Source: CAVQEK01 sp964596645 (GTDB taxonomy: Bacteria > Bacteroidota > Bacteroidia > Cytophagales > Cyclobacteriaceae). Taken from it: a DNA stretch of 64,000 nucleotides. How positions within the stretch are numbered: position 1 is the stretch's first letter; each line of letters begins with the position of its first letter. Under the pieces are notes generated by a model. The model was not told the origin of the DNA and searched no databases. It was given only the letters and a program-made list of their open reading frames with translations. The position numbers and the translations under genes were made by a program. The DNA is taken from assembly GCA_964596645.1 (NCBI GenBank), contig CAZQVB010000017.1, positions 37,830 to 101,829 on the forward strand, in the 5' to 3' direction. Below, in pieces: positions 17,242-26,860 of the stretch.

Positions 17242-19173
17242 ATGCTCAACTCGAAAATACCCGAAGGACCCGTAAGCGAAAAATGGCCGAAACATAAGTT
17301 CAGCCTCAAGCTGGTAAACCCGGCCAACAAGCGCAAGTACGACATCATAGTGGTAGGCACCGGACTGGCAGGCGCATCGGCTGCGGCTTCATTTGGCGAA
17401 ATGGGATACAACGTAAAGGCATTTTGCTATCAGGACAGCTCGCGCAGGGCACACAGCATCGCAGCCCAGGGCGGCATCAATGCTGCCAAAAATTATCAGA
17501 ACGACGGCGATAGCGTATACAGGCTGTTTTACGATACGGTAAAAGGTGGCGACTACCGCTCGAGGGAAGGCAACGTATACCGGCTCGCCGAGGTTAGCAA
17601 CCACATCATAGACCAGTGTGTCGCTCAGGGCGTGCCTTTTGCCCGGGAATATGGCGGATATCTGGACAACCGTTCGTTTGGCGGCGCCCAGGTATCACGT
17701 ACATTTTACGCCCGTGGCCAGACAGGCCAGCAACTATTGCTCGGCGCCTACTCGGCACTCAGCCGGCAGGTAGCCTCTGGCAAGGTAAAAATGTACCCAC
17801 GCACCGAGATGCTCGACGTAGTGATCGTAGATGGCCATGCACGCGGCATCGTTTCGCGCGACATGGTGACGGGAAAGATAGAAACACACAGCGCACACGC
17901 GGTAGTGTTGGCAACGGGAGGCTATGGCAACGTCTTTTTCCTCTCTACCAACGCCATGGGCTGCAATGTGACGGCAGCCTGGCGGGCGCATCGCAGAGGA
18001 GCTTTTTTCGCTAACCCTTGTTTCACACAAATACACCCAACCTGCATACCTGTGCACGGCGACCAGCAGTCGAAGCTCACGCTGATGTCTGAGTCGCTGC
18101 GCAATGATGGCCGCGTGTGGGTACCGAAAGAAGAATCTGTGGCAGCCAAGCTGCGCAAGGGTGAGATCAGCCCCAATGATGTGTCGGAGGAAGAAAGGGA
18201 CTACTACCTGGAGCGCATCTACCCCTCATTTGGCAACCTGGTACCACGCGATGTGGCCTCGAGAAATGCCAAAAACGTGTGCGACGAAGGCCGTGGTGTA
18301 GGAGAAACCGGACTTGCCGTATACCTCGACTTCCGCGACGCTATACAGCGCGATGGCATGGAGACTATAAAGGCCAAGTATGGCAACCTCTTCCAGATGT
18401 ATGAAAAAATTACTGCCGAAGACCCATACAAAGTGCCCATGATGATATACCCGGCTGTGCACTACACCATGGGCGGGCTTTGGGTAGATTACAATCTGAT
18501 GACCACCGTGCCCGGATTGTACGCCGCCGGCGAATGTAACTTCTCCGACCACGGCGCCAACCGGCTGGGGGCTAGTGCACTGATGCAGGGTCTGGCCGAT
18601 GGCTATTTCATATTGCCGTACACGATAGGAGATTATCTGGCCGGCCTGCCAATGAAGAAGGTGACCAACGATCATCCGGCTTTCAAGCAAACTGAAGAAG
18701 AAACACGCGAGCGCATCAATACCATCCTGAGCGTGAATGGCAATGTGACCGTCGACCAGTTTCACAAGAAATTGGGTAAAATCATGTGGGACAAGTGCGG
18801 TATGTCGCGCAGTGCCGAAGGCCTGAAAGAAGCCAAAAAGGAGATTCAGGAGTTGCGCATGGATTTCTGGAAAAATGTGAAAGTGATCGGCGCCAACGAA
18901 GAGCTCAACATGACACTGGAAAAAGCGCTGCGTGTGGCCGACTTTATGGAGCTGGCCGAGCTGATGGTGGACGATGCCCTCAACCGCAACGAATCATGCG
19001 GCGGCCACTTCCGCGAAGAAAGCCAGACTGAAGAAGGCGAAGCCAAACGCGACGATGAGAACTACTCGTATGTGGCAGCCTGGGAATATACCGGAGACGT
19101 AACCAAGGAAGAACTGCACAAGGAAAACCTGGTCTTCGAAAATGTAAAACTTACGCAAAGAAGCTACAAATAA
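17242..19173 (+). CDS. sdhA: Succinate dehydrogenase flavoprotein subunit
   Basis: 643-residue catalytic subunit that oxidises succinate to fumarate with covalently bound FAD. The N-terminal dinucleotide fold reads DIIVVGTGLAGASAA (about 34-48). SSRRAHSIAAQGGINAAKN places the flavinylated histidine at about residue 71. The active-site region HPTCIPV (about residue 262) and the C-terminal FSDHGANRLGASALMQGLADG segment are intact. It is the second gene of sdhCAB; its stop TAA overlaps the sdhB ATG by one base (TAATG), so translation is coupled. Confidence 0.97.
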   Translation: MLNSKIPEGPVSEKWPKHKFSLKLVNPANKRKYDIIVVGTGLAGASAAASFGEMGYNVKAFCYQDSSRRAHSIAAQGGINAAKNYQNDGDSVYRLFYDTVKGGDYRSREGNVYRLAEVSNHIIDQCVAQGVPFAREYGGYLDNRSFGGAQVSRTFYARGQTGQQLLLGAYSALSRQVASGKVKMYPRTEMLDVVIVDGHARGIVSRDMVTGKIETHSAHAVVLATGGYGNVFFLSTNAMGCNVTAAWRAHRRGAFFANPCFTQIHPTCIPVHGDQQSKLTLMSESLRNDGRVWVPKEESVAAKLRKGEISPNDVSEEERDYYLERIYPSFGNLVPRDVASRNAKNVCDEGRGVGETGLAVYLDFRDAIQRDGMETIKAKYGNLFQMYEKITAEDPYKVPMMIYPAVHYTMGGLWVDYNLMTTVPGLYAAGECNFSDHGANRLGASALMQGLADGYFILPYTIGDYLAGLPMKKVTNDHPAFKQTEEETRERINTILSVNGNVTVDQFHKKLGKIMWDKCGMSRSAEGLKEAKKEIQELRMDFWKNVKVIGANEELNMTLEKALRVADFMELAELMVDDALNRNESCGGHFREESQTEEGEAKRDDENYSYVAAWEYTGDVTKEELHKENLVFENVKLTQRSYK

Positions 19174-19937
19174 TGGAAAAAGGCAGAAACTACACGTTGA
19201 AAATATGGCGCCAGAAAAACGCCACAACCAAGGGTGCTTTCGAAACTTTCGAGGTAAAGGACATATCTCCCAATAGCTCCTTTCTGGAAATGCTCGATAT
19301 ACTGAATGAAGACCTGCTGCTACAGGGCAAAGACCCGATCCATTTCGATCACGACTGCCGCGAAGGCATTTGCGGCACATGCAGCTTGTACATCAACGGA
19401 CGGCCTCATGGACCTGAGCGGGAGATTACAGTTTGTCAGTTGCACATGCGCTCTTTCGAAGACGGCGCCAAGATCACCATAGAGCCTTGGCGCGCCAAGG
19501 CATTTCCTGTGATCAAAGACCTGGTTGTAAACCGCAGTGCCTTTGATCGGATCATAGAGGCGGGCGGTTTCATTACGGTAAATACAGGGCCTGTACCCGA
19601 TGCCAACGCCATACCCATACCCAAGCGCGATGCCGTCGAAGCCTTCGACGCTGCTGCCTGCATTGGCTGCGGCGCATGCGTGGCGGCATGTAAAAATGCA
19701 TCGGCCATGCTCTTTGTAGGCGCTAAAATAGCCCAGCTTTCGCTGTTGCCGCAAGGCAAGGTGGAGCGCAAAAGGCGCGCTTTGGCCATGGTAGAGCAAA
19801 TGGACAAAGAAGGATTTGGGGCATGTACCAACACTACCGCTTGCAGTGCCGAGTGCCCAAAAGGCATTAAGATGTCCGTAATCGCCCGGCTGAACAGGGA
19901 ATACTTTGGGGCTGCACTCACCGCAGAGCAACATTAA
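19173..19937 (+). CDS. sdhB: Succinate dehydrogenase iron-sulfur subunit
   Basis: 254 residues. The N-terminal ferredoxin-like part has CREGICGTCSLYINGRPHG for the 2Fe-2S cluster. The C-terminal part has AACIGCGACVAACKNAS and the later Cys residues of TTACSAECPKGI, for the 4Fe-4S and 3Fe-4S clusters. It carries electrons from SdhA to the membrane subunit. Last gene of the operon, followed by a strong terminator at 20011-20032. Confidence 0.97.
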   Translation: MEKGRNYTLKIWRQKNATTKGAFETFEVKDISPNSSFLEMLDILNEDLLLQGKDPIHFDHDCREGICGTCSLYINGRPHGPEREITVCQLHMRSFEDGAKITIEPWRAKAFPVIKDLVVNRSAFDRIIEAGGFITVNTGPVPDANAIPIPKRDAVEAFDAAACIGCGACVAACKNASAMLFVGAKIAQLSLLPQGKVERKRRALAMVEQMDKEGFGACTNTTACSAECPKGIKMSVIARLNREYFGAALTAEQH

Positions 19938-20010
19938 TAATCTAGGGATCGACCGCCGCTTGTAAAAACGCTTTCCATGGCGGTTGTCGGTTGCTACACC
20001 TATCTTTGCA

Positions 20011-20032
20011 GGGGCACTTTGCCCCTTTTTTT
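20011..20032 (+). terminator. Rho-independent terminator of sdhCAB
   Basis: GGGGCA (20011-20016), loop CTT, TGCCCC (20020-20025), then seven T residues. A perfect 6-bp GC-rich stem with a U-tract, 73 bases after the sdhB stop. Confidence 0.9.
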
Positions 20033-20097
20033 ATGTGGGGGTCAGGAGATTCGCCTCTAAGCTGGCCAGCGATTAATGATGAAGCCTTATTGACGAA

Positions 20098-21246
20098 ATG
20101 GAAAACGCTAATAAAATAATAGTGACGTGTGGACCGGGCCTTGCGCCCTGGGTGTCGGCCGAAATACAGCAGATGGGGCTGCCTGTCATCGCCTCTTCGG
20201 CCAAAGCAGTGGAGACCGCCGGTGTGTTCACCGATGTGCAAAAACTGAACTACACATTGCGCACAGCCAACCGGGTGCTTTGGCACCTGCAATCCATACG
20301 CGCCGCCGATGCCGACAAGCTGTACCAGGCAGTATATGCCATGCCCTGGGAGCAGTACTTCGACAATAGTGCGTACCTCAAGGTCGATTCGTTTGTGAAG
20401 AACGACAGCATCAAAGATGCCCGCTTTGCCAACCTGCGGGTGAAAGACGCCATTGTTGACCGCTTCACCGAAAAAACAGGACAACGCCCCGACTCGGGTG
20501 CCGAAAATAAAGGCGTTGTGGTATATCTGCACTGGCTCGAAGATCAGGCAGAAATATACTTCGACACCTCCGGAGAGTCCATAGCCAAGCACGGCTATAG
20601 AAAAAACCCCTGGAAGGCGCCACTGATGGAAAACCTGGCCGCAGCCATCGTTATGGCCACCGAGTGGGATAGGTCCTCACATTTTATTAATCCTATGTGC
20701 GGAAGCGGCACCCTGGCCATAGAGGCCTGTCTGTTGGCCATCGGCATACACCCCGGCCAGCAGCGCACACACTATGCCTTCGAGCACCTGAGCATGTACC
20801 AGCGCGAAGCCTGGCAGGAATACCGCAAATCGCAGCATCGCCTGGTGCCAGGCAAGCTGCCATTCAAGATCATAGCCAGCGACCGCGACCGGCGCGCCGT
20901 GGAGGCCGCACAGGAAAATGCCAAAAAAGCCGGCGTAGCCCATCTCATCGACTTTCGGGTGGGCGATTTCAGGCGTACTGCACTACCAGAAGATGGCGGC
21001 ATCATCATCATGAACCCGGAGTATGGCGACCGCCTCGGCGAAGAGCAGGCACTGGAGCAGACCTACCGGGAGGTTGGTGATTTTTTCAAACAAAAAGGCG
21101 CGGGTTTCACAGGCTTCATCTTCACCGGCAACATGCAACTGGCCAAAAAGGTGGGACTGCGAACCGCCAGAAAAATCCCTTTTCACAACGGCATGTACGA
21201 ATGCCGGCTGCTGAAATATGAACTGTACAGCGGCACGCGCACCTAG
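20098..21246 (+). CDS. THUMP-domain class I SAM-dependent RNA methyltransferase (RlmL N-domain-like)
   Basis: 382 residues. Residues 1-165 form the THUMP-type RNA-binding region (IIVTCGPGLAPWVSAEI at the start, then DARFANLRVKDAIVDRF). The methyltransferase follows with FINPMCGSGTLAIEACL as the SAM-binding motif and IIIMNPEYGDRLGEE as the catalytic region. Related enzymes (RlmL, TrmN/Trm14 types) make N2-methylguanosine in rRNA or tRNA and carry NPPY or DPPY-like motifs; here it is NPEY, which I believe recurs in Bacteroidota homologues. Substrate not determinable from sequence. Convergent with nhaA, separated by 3 bases. Confidence 0.88.
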   Translation: MENANKIIVTCGPGLAPWVSAEIQQMGLPVIASSAKAVETAGVFTDVQKLNYTLRTANRVLWHLQSIRAADADKLYQAVYAMPWEQYFDNSAYLKVDSFVKNDSIKDARFANLRVKDAIVDRFTEKTGQRPDSGAENKGVVVYLHWLEDQAEIYFDTSGESIAKHGYRKNPWKAPLMENLAAAIVMATEWDRSSHFINPMCGSGTLAIEACLLAIGIHPGQQRTHYAFEHLSMYQREAWQEYRKSQHRLVPGKLPFKIIASDRDRRAVEAAQENAKKAGVAHLIDFRVGDFRRTALPEDGGIIIMNPEYGDRLGEEQALEQTYREVGDFFKQKGAGFTGFIFTGNMQLAKKVGLRTARKIPFHNGMYECRLLKYELYSGTRT

Positions 21247-21249
21247 TGC

Positions 21250-22608
21250 TCAATACGCTTCAGCAGGTCTATTACTAGCGTTTCGATTTGCCATCAGTAA
21301 TAAGACGACGCCAGCCACAGCGGCTGCAAATGAAGCGATCAATATGCTGATTTTAGCCATTTTCACTGTTTCATCGTCTGTAAAGGCCAGATTGGTAATG
21401 AACAACGACATGGTGAAACCCACACCGGCGATCATTCCCACACCTAAAATGTGCATCCAGCTCATGGACTTGTTTTTGCCCGCCAAGCCAAGCTTGTGCC
21501 CGGCATACGTAAAAATGCCAACCCCTAAGATTTTACCTACAAATAACCCCATAATGATGCCCAAGCCCAATGAATCGGCAAATACTTCCCCTATCGACAC
21601 ATCCAGTTTCACGCCGGCATTGGCGAGTGCAAACAGTGGAATCACAAAAAATGCATTGAAACCAGTTAGTCCATATTCAAAGCGAAGCAAAGGTGGCTGA
21701 GAATACTTGGCTTTGCGACGCACCTCCTGCAGCACCTCGCGCTCTGACTCATTCTTCACCGGATGCCGCTCTCCGAGATTAGCCTTTTCCAACTTCTCCA
21801 ATTGCTCACTCACCTTTTCCCGAAAGCGCAGGCTGTCGATCCTCGGTTTTATGGGTATGGTGAGTGCAAACAATACGCCCGCTATGGTCGGGTGTACCCC
21901 GGAGTGTATGAAGCATATCCAAAACGCAATGCCCAATACAGAGTACAATGCCAGATGCTTAATGCCAAACCGGTTGATCGCCAGTAAACTGATGAACAAC
22001 CCTGCCGCCACGGCCAGGCGCACCCAGGCAATGTTGTCGCTGTAGAAAAAGGCGATGACAAGTATGGCGCCCAGGTCGTCGGCTATGGCCAAAGCAGTGA
22101 GGAATATTTTTAAAGCTACAGGCACACGTTTGCCCAACATGGCCACTATGCCCAGCGAATAGGCAATATCGGTGGCCATGGGTATGGCCCATCCATTGGT
22201 GGTATCGGTGCCACTATTGAAGATGAAAAAAATGGCTGCCGGCACCACCATGCCGCCCAGTGCACCAAGCAACGGCATGGCGGCCTTTTTCCTTGTGGAC
22301 AGCTCGCCTACCATCACTTCACGCTTCAGTTCCAGCCCGGCCACCAGAAAGAATATGACCATGAGCCCGTCATTCACCCACTCTTTCACCGTAAGATCAA
22401 TCTCCAGGCGATCTACGAGCCCTATCGCAAAATGCTCTTCCAATATACGATGGTAGCCTTCAGCCCATCCTGTATTCGCCACGATCAGCGCTACTATGGT
22501 CGCCAAAATAAGTAAAAGCCCACCGGTGGTTTCGGCGTTAAAAAATCGTTCTGAGGTTTCCTGATTGTAGTTTTCGTCAATAGAGTTTCTTTCTTGGTAT
22601 TTGCTCAT
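21250..22608 (-). CDS. nhaA: Na+/H+ antiporter NhaA
   Basis: 452-residue inner-membrane antiporter that exports Na+ in exchange for protons and supports pH and salt tolerance. About 11-12 membrane helices. Family signatures include WVNDGLMVIFFLVAGLELKRE, GWAIPMATDIAYSLGI and TALAIADDLGAILVIAFFY, the last containing the adjacent aspartates needed for ion binding. The frame is open back to 22782, but the first 58 residues are Arg- and Cys-rich, unlike the family; MSKYQERN at 22608 is the likely start. A long cytoplasmic loop rich in Glu and Lys (around LRFREKVSEQLEKLEKANLG) precedes the last helices. Confidence 0.94.
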   Translation of the reverse strand: MSKYQERNSIDENYNQETSERFFNAETTGGLLLILATIVALIVANTGWAEGYHRILEEHFAIGLVDRLEIDLTVKEWVNDGLMVIFFLVAGLELKREVMVGELSTRKKAAMPLLGALGGMVVPAAIFFIFNSGTDTTNGWAIPMATDIAYSLGIVAMLGKRVPVALKIFLTALAIADDLGAILVIAFFYSDNIAWVRLAVAAGLFISLLAINRFGIKHLALYSVLGIAFWICFIHSGVHPTIAGVLFALTIPIKPRIDSLRFREKVSEQLEKLEKANLGERHPVKNESEREVLQEVRRKAKYSQPPLLRFEYGLTGFNAFFVIPLFALANAGVKLDVSIGEVFADSLGLGIIMGLFVGKILGVGIFTYAGHKLGLAGKNKSMSWMHILGVGMIAGVGFTMSLFITNLAFTDDETVKMAKISILIASFAAAVAGVVLLLMANRNASNRPAEAY

Positions 22609-22994
22609 AGGTAGTCTTAAATCTGCCTCAGGGCAGTGTGGAAAAAATTCTTGCAAAAACCTGAAAAGCCTGTCATCGCTTCGCCCAGGATCGGGCCGAA
22701 CTGCCGTATAGCGATCAATTTGAATAAACCAGAATAAGACAGAACTGTTGGGGTGGCGTGGCATACACTGCTGGGGACACACACTTTCGGCTGCTCCGAA
22801 TCAAGCTATGACTCAACACACCTTTAAAAATATTCTCCATCAATCAGTTTGTTGAGCAAATGTATTTTGCACGTGTTTCCCCCAAATCAATTCCTGCACG
22901 CAGAGAAGGCGATAATGCGCCATCTTGAAATCAATGCCTGCCGGGGCTATTGTGGATGAAGCATATTAACTTTGCCGTGATTAAAATTTACTCT
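22609..22994. other. Divergent intergenic region nhaA-mazG with mazG -7 box
   Basis: 386 bases between the divergent nhaA and mazG starts. TAACTTTG at 22967-22974 is an exact -7 match for mazG, with transcription expected near 22981. A short palindrome, CTGCCTCAGGGCAG at 22624-22637, lies about 16 bases upstream of the nhaA ATG and could be an operator or a leader hairpin. No other gene or RNA was recognised. Confidence 0.5.
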
Positions 22995-23810
22995 ATGCCA
23001 AATATATCACCACTGCCCGATGCTGATCGCCCGGCAAAGCTGGCCGCCTTCGACAGGCTGCTGACCATCATGGACGAACTGCGCGAAAATTGCCCCTGGG
23101 ACAAGAAGCAAACCATCGACACATTGCGTCACCTCACCATAGAGGAGACCTTCGAGCTTTCTGATGCCATACTAAGCAACAATCTGGATGAAATAAAAAA
23201 TGAGCTCGGTGATATTTTGCTGCATATTGTCTTTTACAGTCGCATCGCCTCGGAGCAGCAGGCTTTCGACATCGCCCAGGTACTGCACAGCATCTGCGAC
23301 AAATTGGTGCGCCGCCACCCACACATATATGGCGATGTGCAGGCAGATGACGAAGAGGCTGTAAAGCAAAATTGGGAGAAAATAAAGCTGAAAGAAAAAG
23401 GCAATACGTCGGTGCTGGGCGGCGTACCGCGCTCGCTACCGGCCCTCATCAAGGCCATGCGCATACAGGAAAAGGCCCGTGGTGTGGGCTTCGATTGGGA
23501 GCACAAAGAGCAGGTATGGGAAAAGGTAGAAGAAGAGATGCGGGAATTCAAACAGGAATTTGACGTGGCCCGGGGCGAGCTGCCAGACCAAACGCGGGCC
23601 AGTGAAGAATTTGGTGATCTGCTCTTTTCCCTGATCAACTACGCGCGCTTTGCCAACATAAACCCCGAGGAAGCCCTGGAGCGTACCAATAAAAAGTTCA
23701 TCAAACGATTTCAATATCTGGAAAGCGAAACCGCCAAAGCAGGCAAGACACTGTCGGAAATGACGCTGGCCGAGATGGACCTATACTGGAATAAAGCAAA
23801 ATCCCTGTAA
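22995..23810 (+). CDS. mazG: Nucleoside triphosphate pyrophosphohydrolase MazG
   Basis: 271 residues. MazG hydrolyses NTPs to NMP and pyrophosphate, acting as a house-cleaning or stress-related enzyme. The first MazG domain has NCPWDKKQTIDTLRHLTIEE and the metal-binding pattern EETFELSDAI...ELGDILLHIVF; the second, near residues 170-250, has EEFGDLLFSLINYARF. This is the full two-domain form (E. coli MazG is 263 residues). The start at 22995 (MPNISPLP) was preferred over 22950 because the candidate promoter box at 22967-22974 lies between them. Confidence 0.95.
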   Translation: MPNISPLPDADRPAKLAAFDRLLTIMDELRENCPWDKKQTIDTLRHLTIEETFELSDAILSNNLDEIKNELGDILLHIVFYSRIASEQQAFDIAQVLHSICDKLVRRHPHIYGDVQADDEEAVKQNWEKIKLKEKGNTSVLGGVPRSLPALIKAMRIQEKARGVGFDWEHKEQVWEKVEEEMREFKQEFDVARGELPDQTRASEEFGDLLFSLINYARFANINPEEALERTNKKFIKRFQYLESETAKAGKTLSEMTLAEMDLYWNKAKSL

Positions 23811-23836
23811 ACCCTGCATTTTCGCCACGGCCGCAC

Positions 23837-23844
23837 TAACTTTG
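23837..23844 (+). promoter_or_regulatory. Candidate -7 box of the thrA-like gene
   Basis: TAACTTTG, an exact match to TAnnTTTG, 82 bases before the ATG at 23927. Transcription would begin near 23851. The -33 region has no clear TTTG. Confidence 0.45.
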
Positions 23845-23926
23845 CCCCCCTGGTGACACAGCCGGCATGCACCGGCGCCATAAGCTTTTTTCAGATAACG
23901 CATATTTCATTTTTAATACGACCACA

Positions 23927-26370
23927 ATGAAAGTCTTAAAATTTGGTGGCAGCTCAGTAGGCAGTGCCGACAGCATACAGTCCGTGGCCCGTATAATCAG
24001 CGACTATGTAGGCCAGGGACAAAAAATTGCCGTGATCGCCTCAGCCATGCAGGGCGTCACCAATATGCTGATAGAGACAGGCAAGCGTGCCGCACAGGCC
24101 GACGAATCTTACCGCGACATTATACAGCAGATAGAGAAAAAGCACTTTGACGCCATACAGCAACTGCTGAAAGTGAAAAACCAAAGCCCTGTATTGGCCG
24201 AGATCAAAAGAAAAATAAATGAGCTCGACGACCTGATGCACGGCGTGTGCCTGCTCAAAGAGCTTTCGCCGCGTACCATGGATTTGCTCCTGAGCTTTGG
24301 CGAGCGCATGAGCTGCTATGTGATCACCCAATATGTGCGACAGGAAGGCATAGCGGCAGAATTCCTGGATACACGCCGGCTCATTGTTACCGACAGCCGT
24401 TTCGGCAATGCGCGTGTGCTCACCGACATCACCTACCCCAACTTACAGCGGTACTTCCAGGAGCACGATCAGGTACAAATCGTCACCGGCTTTATCAGTT
24501 CCACGCAAGATGGCGTCACCACCACGCTGGGCCGCGGAGGCTCCGACTACACGGCCGCGTTGCTTGGGGCAGCCCTGGATGCAAAAGAAATAGAGATGTA
24601 GATGGCGTGATGACCACCGACCCGAGGCAGGTAAAAAAGGCTTTTCCGCTGAGTGAGATGACCTACGAAGAGGCCATGGAGATGTCGCACTTCGGTGCCA
24701 AGGTGATATACCCGCCAACACTGCAGCCGGCTTTCCATAAGAAGATACCGCTGCGCATCCGCAACACGTTCAACCCTGCCTTTGCAGGCACACTCATTCA
24801 CCATGAAGCTGCCAGCAGCGACTTTCTGGTGAAGGGCATCTCTTCCATTGCCGAAGTAGCGCTCATCAACTTTCAGGGCAGTGGCATGGTCGGCGTAGCC
24901 GGTGTGTCGTCACGGCTTTTTGGCGTACTCGCCCTGCACCACATCAGCGTCATCCTCATTACGCAGGCATCTTCCGAGCATTCCATTTGCTTCGCCATAG
25001 CGCCGGCAGACACCGCACTGGCCGCTCGGGTGCTCGAAGAGGAGTTTGCACCGGAAATAAGCACCGGTAAGATAGACCCGCCTCACATCGACAACAACAT
25101 GGCCGTATTGGCCATCATCGGCGAAAACATGCGCCAGACTCCCGGCATATCCGGCACCATGTTCGACAGCCTGGGCAAAAACGGCATCAACATTTCGGCC
25201 ATTGCCCAGGGCTCCAGCGAACGCAACGTGTCCGTGGTCATTCATAAAAATGACCTGTCGAAAGCGCTTAACGCCATCCACGAAGTATTTTTTCTTTCCG
25301 ATGTAAAAACCCTCAATGTCTTTCTGGTGGGCGTGGGCCTTATTGGCAGCACGCTCATAAAGCAAATCCGCGGACATGCCGAATACATGAGCAAAAGCCA
25401 GTTGCTGCGCATCAACATAGTCGGACTGGCCAACTCGCGGCACATGATCTTCAATACCGAAGGGGTGGATCTGGAGAATTGGAAAAGTGAATTGAGCCAG
25501 GGCCAAGCCTGCGACCTGGCAGGCTTTGTAGCACAAATGAAAAAGCTGAACCTGCCCAATGCCGTGTTTGTAGACTGTACGGCAAGCGCCAGCGTAGTGG
25601 AGCACTACGAATCTGTGCTGAACGCCAGCATCTCCATCACCACACCCAACAAAATTGCCAGCTCCGGTGCTTTCGAACAGTATGCCAGGTTGAAGCAAAG
25701 AGCCTTTAAAAATGGTGTGAAATTCTTGTATGAAACCAATGTGGGCGCCGGCTTGCCTGTGATCACCACCCTGCACGACCTCAAAAATAGTGGAGACAAA
25801 ATTCTGAAAATAGAAGGTGTGCTATCCGGCACGCTCTCTTATATCTTCAATTCCTTCAACAGCGAAAAGCGCTTTAGCGAGGTGGTGCGTGAGGCAAAGG
25901 ACAACGGCTACACTGAGCCAGACCCGCGCGATGACCTCAACGGGATGGACGTGGCGCGAAAGATTTTGATATTGGCCAGAGAAGTGGGCTATGACCTGGA
26001 GCTCGCCGACGTAGAGATAAAGCCACTTCTGCCATCGGGCTGTTTTGAGGCTGCCAATGTAGAGGCATTTTTTGAAGAGCTGAAAAAAGAAGATGGCACT
26101 ATGGAAAAAGTGCGCGCTGAAGCCGAAGGCTCAGGAATGGCGCTGCGCTACATCGCCCGCATGGACGACGGCCGCGCCACCATTGGGCTGGAAGAAGTGG
26201 ATGCGAAAAATCCCTTTTTCACCCTCTCAGGCAGCGACAATATGATTGTATTTGTGACCGACCGATATCGTGAAAGGCCGCTGGTGATCAAAGGCCCGGG
26301 CGCCGGTGCTGAGGTGACAGCCGCCGGGGTATTTGCCGAGCTGATCACATTGAGCCACTACCTTAGATAG
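23927..26370 (+). pseudogene. thrA: Bifunctional aspartokinase / homoserine dehydrogenase, frameshifted by an apparent 10-nt deletion
   Basis: The aspartokinase half starts MKVLKFGGSSVGSADS at 23927 and reads normally through TTLGRGGSDYTAALLGAALDAKEIE, then hits a TAG at 24599-24601. The continuation is in the next frame: DVDGVMTTDPRQVKKAF, the ACT regulatory region, then the homoserine dehydrogenase (VFLVGVGLIGSTLIKQI Rossmann motif, GVLSGTLSYIFNSF) to 26370. The family has EIWTDVDG at the junction; here IWT plus one base is gone, a loss of 10 nt (about 24593-24597), probably between short GAT repeats. The lost residues belong to the kinase nucleotide-binding region. A downstream start (ATG 24610, or GTG 24607) could reinitiate and make a 586-residue piece with an intact dehydrogenase. 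Both halves are otherwise well conserved, so the lesion is recent or a sequencing/assembly error. Confidence 0.88.
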
Positions 26371-26374
26371 AATG

Positions 26375-26788
26375 TTAGTCCTTCTTTTTGGGCAACACCA
26401 TGGCAGAAATTTTCAATCGCTGATCTTGCTGCACAGCATTCGACCTCAGGGTGATCACCTTGTTCTGCCGGCCTATCTTGCCGGCAGTGTCGAATACAAT
26501 TTTCACCTCGCCTTGCTCACCTGGCGCTACGGGGCCTTTGGTCCACTCCGGCGCGGTGCAGCCACAGGTGGTAAGCACGTTGTTCAGCACCAGCGGTGCA
26601 TCACCGGCGTTGGTGAATATAAACACATGCTCGGCCTGCTCACCCTGGTATAAGTTGCCATAGTCGTGCGAAGAATGTTCAAATGAAAACCTTGGCCCGG
26701 GCTGCTGTTGTACCGAATCGGTGGTCTGTGCCCACAGCGTACCGCCTAGGAAGATCAGGGCCATTAATGCCAGTATTTTTTTCATGAC
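26375..26788 (-). CDS. DUF1573 domain secreted protein
   Basis: 137 residues with an N-terminal signal peptide (MKKILALMALIFLGGTLWA) and a DUF1573 domain: FEHSSHDYGNLYQGEQAEH, then NVLTTCGCTAPEWTKGPVAPGE. The CGCT-x2-W pattern and immunoglobulin-like strands are typical of this common periplasmic or outer-surface family of Bacteroidota, whose function is unknown. An upstream in-frame ATG at 26815 would add 9 residues before the signal; 26788 is preferred. It converges with the thrA locus, 4 bases away. Confidence 0.9.
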   Translation of the reverse strand, partial: VMKKILALMALIFLGGTLWAQTTDSVQQQPGPRFSFEHSSHDYGNLYQGEQAEHVFIFTNAGDAPLVLNNVLTTCGCTAPEWTKGPVAPGEQGEVKIVFDTAGKIGRQNKVITLRSNAVQQDQRLKISAMVLPKKKD

Positions 26789-26860
26789 TTTTTCAAATAA
26801 CAATTTTTTCATCATTGCAGATTTTGCTTTCCAACGGCAGTGCTCAATACCGGTATAGGC

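Noticed and set aside
24590..24612. Programmed ribosomal frameshift in thrA
   Set aside because: There is no slippery heptamer, and the conserved IWT residues are missing altogether, which frameshifting could not restore.
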